Below are positions 60,001 to 64,000 of a DNA stretch of 64,000 bases, piece by piece. The translations under genes were made by a program, and so were the position numbers. The notes beneath the pieces are model-generated. The model saw nothing but the letters and a program-made list of their open reading frames with translations. It had not been told where the DNA came from and searched no databases. How positions within the stretch are numbered: the first letter of the stretch is position 1; each line of letters starts with the position of its first letter. Source of the DNA: Otatea glauca. Its lineage: Eukaryota; Streptophyta; Magnoliopsida; Poales; Poaceae. The stretch spans positions 37,014,104 through 37,078,103 of the forward strand of contig CM070725.1 in NCBI GenBank assembly GCA_036346275.1. The letters run 5' to 3'.

Positions 60001-60531
60001 GTCTTGACTTTGTCTTGAGTGGTCGTGGCTTCACCACTAAATGGTCATGATGCTCCTAGAGAGGTCGTTCCTAAGGGTGGTCGTTTTCTATAGTGGTCGT
60101 AGCCTTTGTGACCTCTAAGGGAATGGTCGTGATCTCTATAAGAGTGGTCATGACCCCTATAGGAGTGGTCTTAACCTCTATGGGAGTGGTCGTGACCTCT
60201 ATGTGAGTAGTCGTGATCTATGTTGGAGTGGTCTAGACTTCTAAAGACCACATGAGAAGTGATCGTGACCTCTGTTGAAGTGGTCTAAACCTCTAAACAC
60301 CACTTAAAAAGTGGTCGTGACCTCTATTGGAATACCACTGTAGGAATGGTCTAGACCACTATAGGAATGATCTAGACCTCTAAAGACCACTTGGGAAGTG
60401 GTTATAACCTCTGATGGAGTGGTCTTGACCACTAAGGAAGTGATTGTAACCTTTGTATGAGTGTTTACAGCCAAAAGTGACTTTGAGGGGTCACAGCTAA
60501 AAATGGCTTTGAGTGGTCATAGCCTTATGTG
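60001..60531. repeat. Minisatellite of GTGGTCGTGACCTCTA units
   Basis: More than ten imperfect units of about 30-35 bp share AGTGGTCGTGACCTCTA. Some are inverted variants (GACCACTT), so GGTCTAGACC-type palindromes arise. The solo LTR at 60532 landed at its edge; similar words continue after 62057. Confidence 0.75.
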
Positions 60532-62051
60532 TGTAAGATCAAAGATAACCGACTAGAGGGGGGTGAATAGGGGGTTTTAAAATTCTTTAGCTCTAATTGC
60601 AATAATCAAACAACCTAGGCAATGATTATGATTTTTGACAATTAAACCTTAAATTCTCTACGTTTCACTAAGTGCACCAACAAGTTAAGTCTAAACAGGT
60701 ATATAATCCTAGATATATGATCACACACTAAGCACCCTAGAAATGTAAAATTGCACAAATGAATATACGAGAGCAAACCACAAACAAGGGGCACAATGAA
60801 TTTTTATCATGTGGTCTCGGAGACTTGCCGGTCTCCCCTACTCCACGTTAAGGAAGCTTGAACGAATCAAGCCGCCTTCTTGTGCAAATGAGCCTCCCTC
60901 GATCATTAGCGATAGCTCTTCCCCGCTCCGAGTAGGTGAGCTCCAACCTTCACAAATAACCAGGCCTTCTCACAAGCTCCTTTGAGAAGATCACTGGTTC
61001 CACTCCTCCAAGCTGTCTAGGATGCGACAACCTCCATGAGAATAGACTTTGATGATTGCTTGAGGTTGAAAGTGTCTTAATGGCTCAATTGAATGCACAC
61101 ACTTGATTTTCTCTCAACTACTCACAAAATGAGAATTGAATGCTCTAGAGTTGAAGAAAGACTACCAAGGGCTCATGAATATGCAATAAGTGTCCAAGAG
61201 AGTATCCTTGCTGCAGGTGGGGTTGTATTTATAGCCCCCACAAAAAATTCTAGCCGTTGCTACCAAAACCCTGAAAAATCAGGAAAGTCGACACTACCAC
61301 CCTTGTAGGGTCGGTAGTGCCAGCCTTAGGTCCAACGGTTGTCTGTAGCATTAAATGCTGAGACTGACTAGCCGTTGCTACAGTACCCCTAGGCACTACC
61401 ACTTATGTAGGATCGGTAGCGCCGGCCATGCGGCAGTACCGCACCCATGAGAGCGATAGTGCCAGCCTGACAATGTAAGAAAACATCTTGCTCTGTAAAA
61501 GAACTACCGGCCAAAGGGGCCGGTACTACCGCACTTGCATTAGTATCGCACCCATGTGATTGGTAGTGCCGGCCACACTGAGAGAAAAATACCTCTCTCT
61601 GTTAAAAGTCTACCGCACTTGAGCCAGTACTATCGCCCCTGCAACAGTACCGCTCCTACACAGTCGGTAGTGCCGACAATGCAGAGAGGATAAGAGATTT
61701 TCAAATAATTTTTTTGAGAAATGCAAATGATCAAAGTATGAGTATAGATTTGGGCCATTTGACACTAATTTAAACTTTAAGCTACTAGCCAAAAATCCCT
61801 CTTAATAGTACGGCACATAATCTAGCAATCCGATCTTTCCCCAAAACACCGAAATCGGCAAAAGCTATGAAAAGGTCCTTAAATTTATACCTTGGCAATT
61901 TAGCTTGACGCGTTGATCTTCTTTTAGCTTCATTGCGTGTCATATCTAGGACCAACCTATTTTCAATAATCACAAGGAAAATATTGGTCCTCTAATCACG
62001 ATTGTCATTAATTACTAAAATCAAAACGAATTAGGGGCCTATATGTTTTCA
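60532..62051 (-). repeat. Diverged solo LTR, minus orientation
   Basis: It begins TGTAAGATCAAAGATAACCG and ends GGGCCTATATGTTTTCA. ATGTG flanks it at 60527-60531 and 62052-62056. About 1.5 kb long, it is recognisably related to the recurrent Sirevirus-like LTR at its 3'-LTR end, the GC-hairpin zone (GGTAGTGCCGGC words) and the CTCTTAATAGTACGGCAC block, but is only half the length and strongly diverged. No primer-binding site or polypurine tract adjoins it. Confidence 0.88.
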
Positions 62052-62107
62052 ATGTGGTCTTGGTTTTGAGTGGCTTTTGACTGGTAAAGGACTAGAATGG
62101 TCACAGT

Positions 62108-62310
62108 TAGGGGTGAAAACGGGTCGGATTTTATCCGCTCGATCCGGATCCGAATCCGATCGGGACCGGATTCGAGATGGATTTTAGATATCCGGTTGGA
62201 TTCGGGTTCGGATATTTGAATCTGGATACCGGATTGGATTCGGAGCATGAAGTATCCGGGAAATATGGGTCGGGATCCGGATATCGGATATTGACCTATT
62301 TGGATATCCG
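62108..62310. repeat. Second copy of the hAT-like GGATCGGAT-rich end
   Basis: TAGGGGTGAAAACGG matches the terminus at 57862 with one difference. It is followed by about 200 bp of GGATCCGGATATCGGAT-type words. The remainder of the element is not evident: GC-rich sequence and then an LTR follow. Confidence 0.65.
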
Positions 62311-62562
62311 GTTTTCTTGCATCTTCCCCACCGTCGCACCCCCAGTCCCAGATCCTATCGCCATTCGCCCGATCTCCCTCGGCCCGTCGGCTGAGCATCT
62401 TCGCCCACAGCCGAGTGCCTCTCTCCGTCCATCGGCCAAGCGCCTCCCTCCGCCCACACTGCGCCTGGGGCCGAGCGCCTCCCCCGCGCAGAGTGACTCT
62501 GCCCGAATGCCTCCACTCGGCAGAGCACCTCCACCCCTACAGCCGCGTCTTCGCCCCCGGCC
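62311..62562. other. GC-rich segment between a hAT-like end and an LTR
   Basis: It contains repeated GCCGAGCGCCTCC-like words. The open frame through it (62177-62596) is probably a composition effect. No gene was recognised. Confidence 0.4.
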
Positions 62563-64000
62563 GATAAGATCGAGGATGCTGACTAGAGAGGGGTGAATAG
62601 ACAGCTTTAAAAATTTCTTCTACGATTAATTAAAATATCGCCTAAGTACCCTTATGTCAAAACCTAGATGATAATAGATGCGAAAGTGATAAACTAAGAT
62701 TTTGACAATTAAAGCCCAAGTCAACTAGGCTCACTAAGTGCACTAGCTAATTATGTCTCTAACAATAAATTACAATCTTAAAGACAAGCAAGTAATTTAA
62801 TTCTAGGAATGTAAATTCCAACAATGTAAATAAGGAATTGCAAACATACACAAGGAGACACAATACTTTTTAGCGTGGTGTTCGAAGACTTGCCGGTCTC
62901 CCCTAATCCATATTTAGACAAGCCCAACCACTTTGGACCGGCTCCATGAATTGAGCACCCGCCTCGATTCCACTAGTGGTAGCTCTTTCCCCCTCTGGGT
63001 AGGTGAGCTCCGACCTTCACAACTTTGTTGGGCCTTCTCACAATCTCCTTGGGAAGGTCACCGCGCACGACGCCTTCACATGCTGTCTAGGTGTCAGCAA
63101 ACACTAAGAGTAACAAGTCAAGCCCTCTAGCTTAAGCTCCACCAAGTACAACACATGTACAATGGTGATCACCGAGTGCAACACATGTACAAGAGGCTCT
63201 CAATCCTCTCCTAATTGCAACACATGCAATTAGCGCTTACTCTTAGCTCAAGAACCAAATATGGCAGTGCAACAAATGCACAACACCACCCAAATGCTCA
63301 ACAAGACCAACAACAACCAAATGCCAGCCTCCAAGGCTCCTTTTATAGCCTTCCTAAAGAAAATTAGCCGTTGGGGGGCAAAAGGGTAAAAAGTGCAGCA
63401 AACCGGATGCTACCGCCATCTAGGACCGGTAGCACTGACCCCAGGCTCAACGGTCAGTTTCGTACATTAAAAACATCAAAAACTAATCGTTGCTACAGTA
63501 CCCTCGGTGCTACCGCCCATCTAGGACCGGTATCACCGGCCATTTCAACCAAAAAATACTTCTCTGGAATTTTTACACCGCCTCTGGGGCGGTGCTACCG
63601 CCCATCTATAGGGGCGGTGCTACAACTGTTTCAACCATTAAAATGGTCATAACTTTTTACTCTGAACTCCGATTTAGGTGATCTTTGACTCTATGCGAAG
63701 CTTATCACGAGGGCTAAAATTTTCACCTATTTTCAAGATTTAAGCAACCATAGATATTTTTAAATATCATAAAAATAAAGACTCTAATATAGTCATTCAA
63801 GTCTAAAATCTGATTTCTCGAAATCCCTCACATAGACTTGATCAAGAGCGTGACTACAATCTAGAGAGAGTCAATAAGATCAGATATTGAGTCATGTGAT
63901 GATCAAATCATGATCAAAATAATTTCCCAAAACACATTTGCAAATTCTAATCACATGCTCCAATATCAAATGCATGAACATCAATATTTTGCAAAACACA
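62563..64000 (-). repeat. Partial LTR of the recurrent Sirevirus-like family, minus orientation
   Basis: It starts GATAAGATCGAGGATGCTGAC, a slightly mutated version of the family's TGTAAGATCGAGG end, and runs off the window. It aligns with 2581-4050 and its last 120 bases match 1-115 closely. It carries GTGCA-ACACA-TGCAC-type hairpins and GGTGCTACCG palindromes (63400-63630). Flanking GC-rich DNA on the left means this is an outer edge. Confidence 0.87.

Noticed and set aside
60001..60531. Regular repeats that could be mistaken for a CRISPR array.
   Set aside because: Units abut without unique spacers, vary in length, and the context is a plant nuclear genome; it is a minisatellite.

Overview
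The window is plant nuclear DNA, almost certainly from a grass. It holds two ordinary intron-containing plant genes whose proteins match the grass forms closely: cytosolic non-phosphorylating NADP-dependent glyceraldehyde-3-phosphate dehydrogenase (GAPN) and chloroplast omega-6 fatty-acid desaturase (FAD6). They are convergent, about 0.86 kb apart (stop to stop). Nearly everything else is transposable-element DNA. No tRNA, rRNA or CRISPR locus was seen. No reverse transcriptase, integrase or protease domain was recognised anywhere in the 64 kb.

1-40,939 is a nested stack of insertions that target-site duplications (TSDs) allow to be unpicked. The base layer is one hAT-type transposase pseudogene, now in three pieces (2464-2580, 9068-10784, 40397-40939). 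Its first break holds a minus-strand solo LTR (2581-9062, TSD ATGAT), which contains a small internal-pol-less LTR element (4057-7190, TSD CCATG). Its second break holds a Gypsy-like solo LTR (10785-40391, TSD TAAGT/TAGGT). That LTR was hit twice. One hit is a very long solo LTR (11976-23825, TSD CCAGG) containing a gag-only Copia/Sirevirus-like element (14701-21057, TSD GTTAA). The other is a 14.6-kb gag-only Sirevirus-like element (24714-39322, TSD GTATG) containing a second hAT element (31807-35056, TSD GCTTTAAG).

40,940-43,946 is the intergenic stretch upstream of GAPN, with a captured TIM17-like gene fragment. GAPN occupies 43,947-49,656 (nine coding exons, 496 aa). FAD6 occupies 50,519-56,595 on the minus strand (ten coding exons, 442 aa) and has repeat insertions in a 2.4-kb intron. 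56,596-64,000 is repeat-rich again: a Tourist-like MITE, two copies of a GGATCGGAT-rich hAT-like end, a minisatellite, a diverged solo LTR (60532-62051, TSD ATGTG) and a partial minus-strand LTR of the same family as the copies at the left end.

The most unusual signal is inside this recurrent LTR family. Many short inverted repeats share one loop, TGTGT (ACACA on the other strand), while their arms differ but stay complementary. A separate CCGGTCTC/GAGACCGG stem shows a compensatory change in the diverged LTR. Multiple polypurine-tract motifs and palindromes are known Sirevirus traits; the constant-loop, variable-arm pattern is what I would check first.
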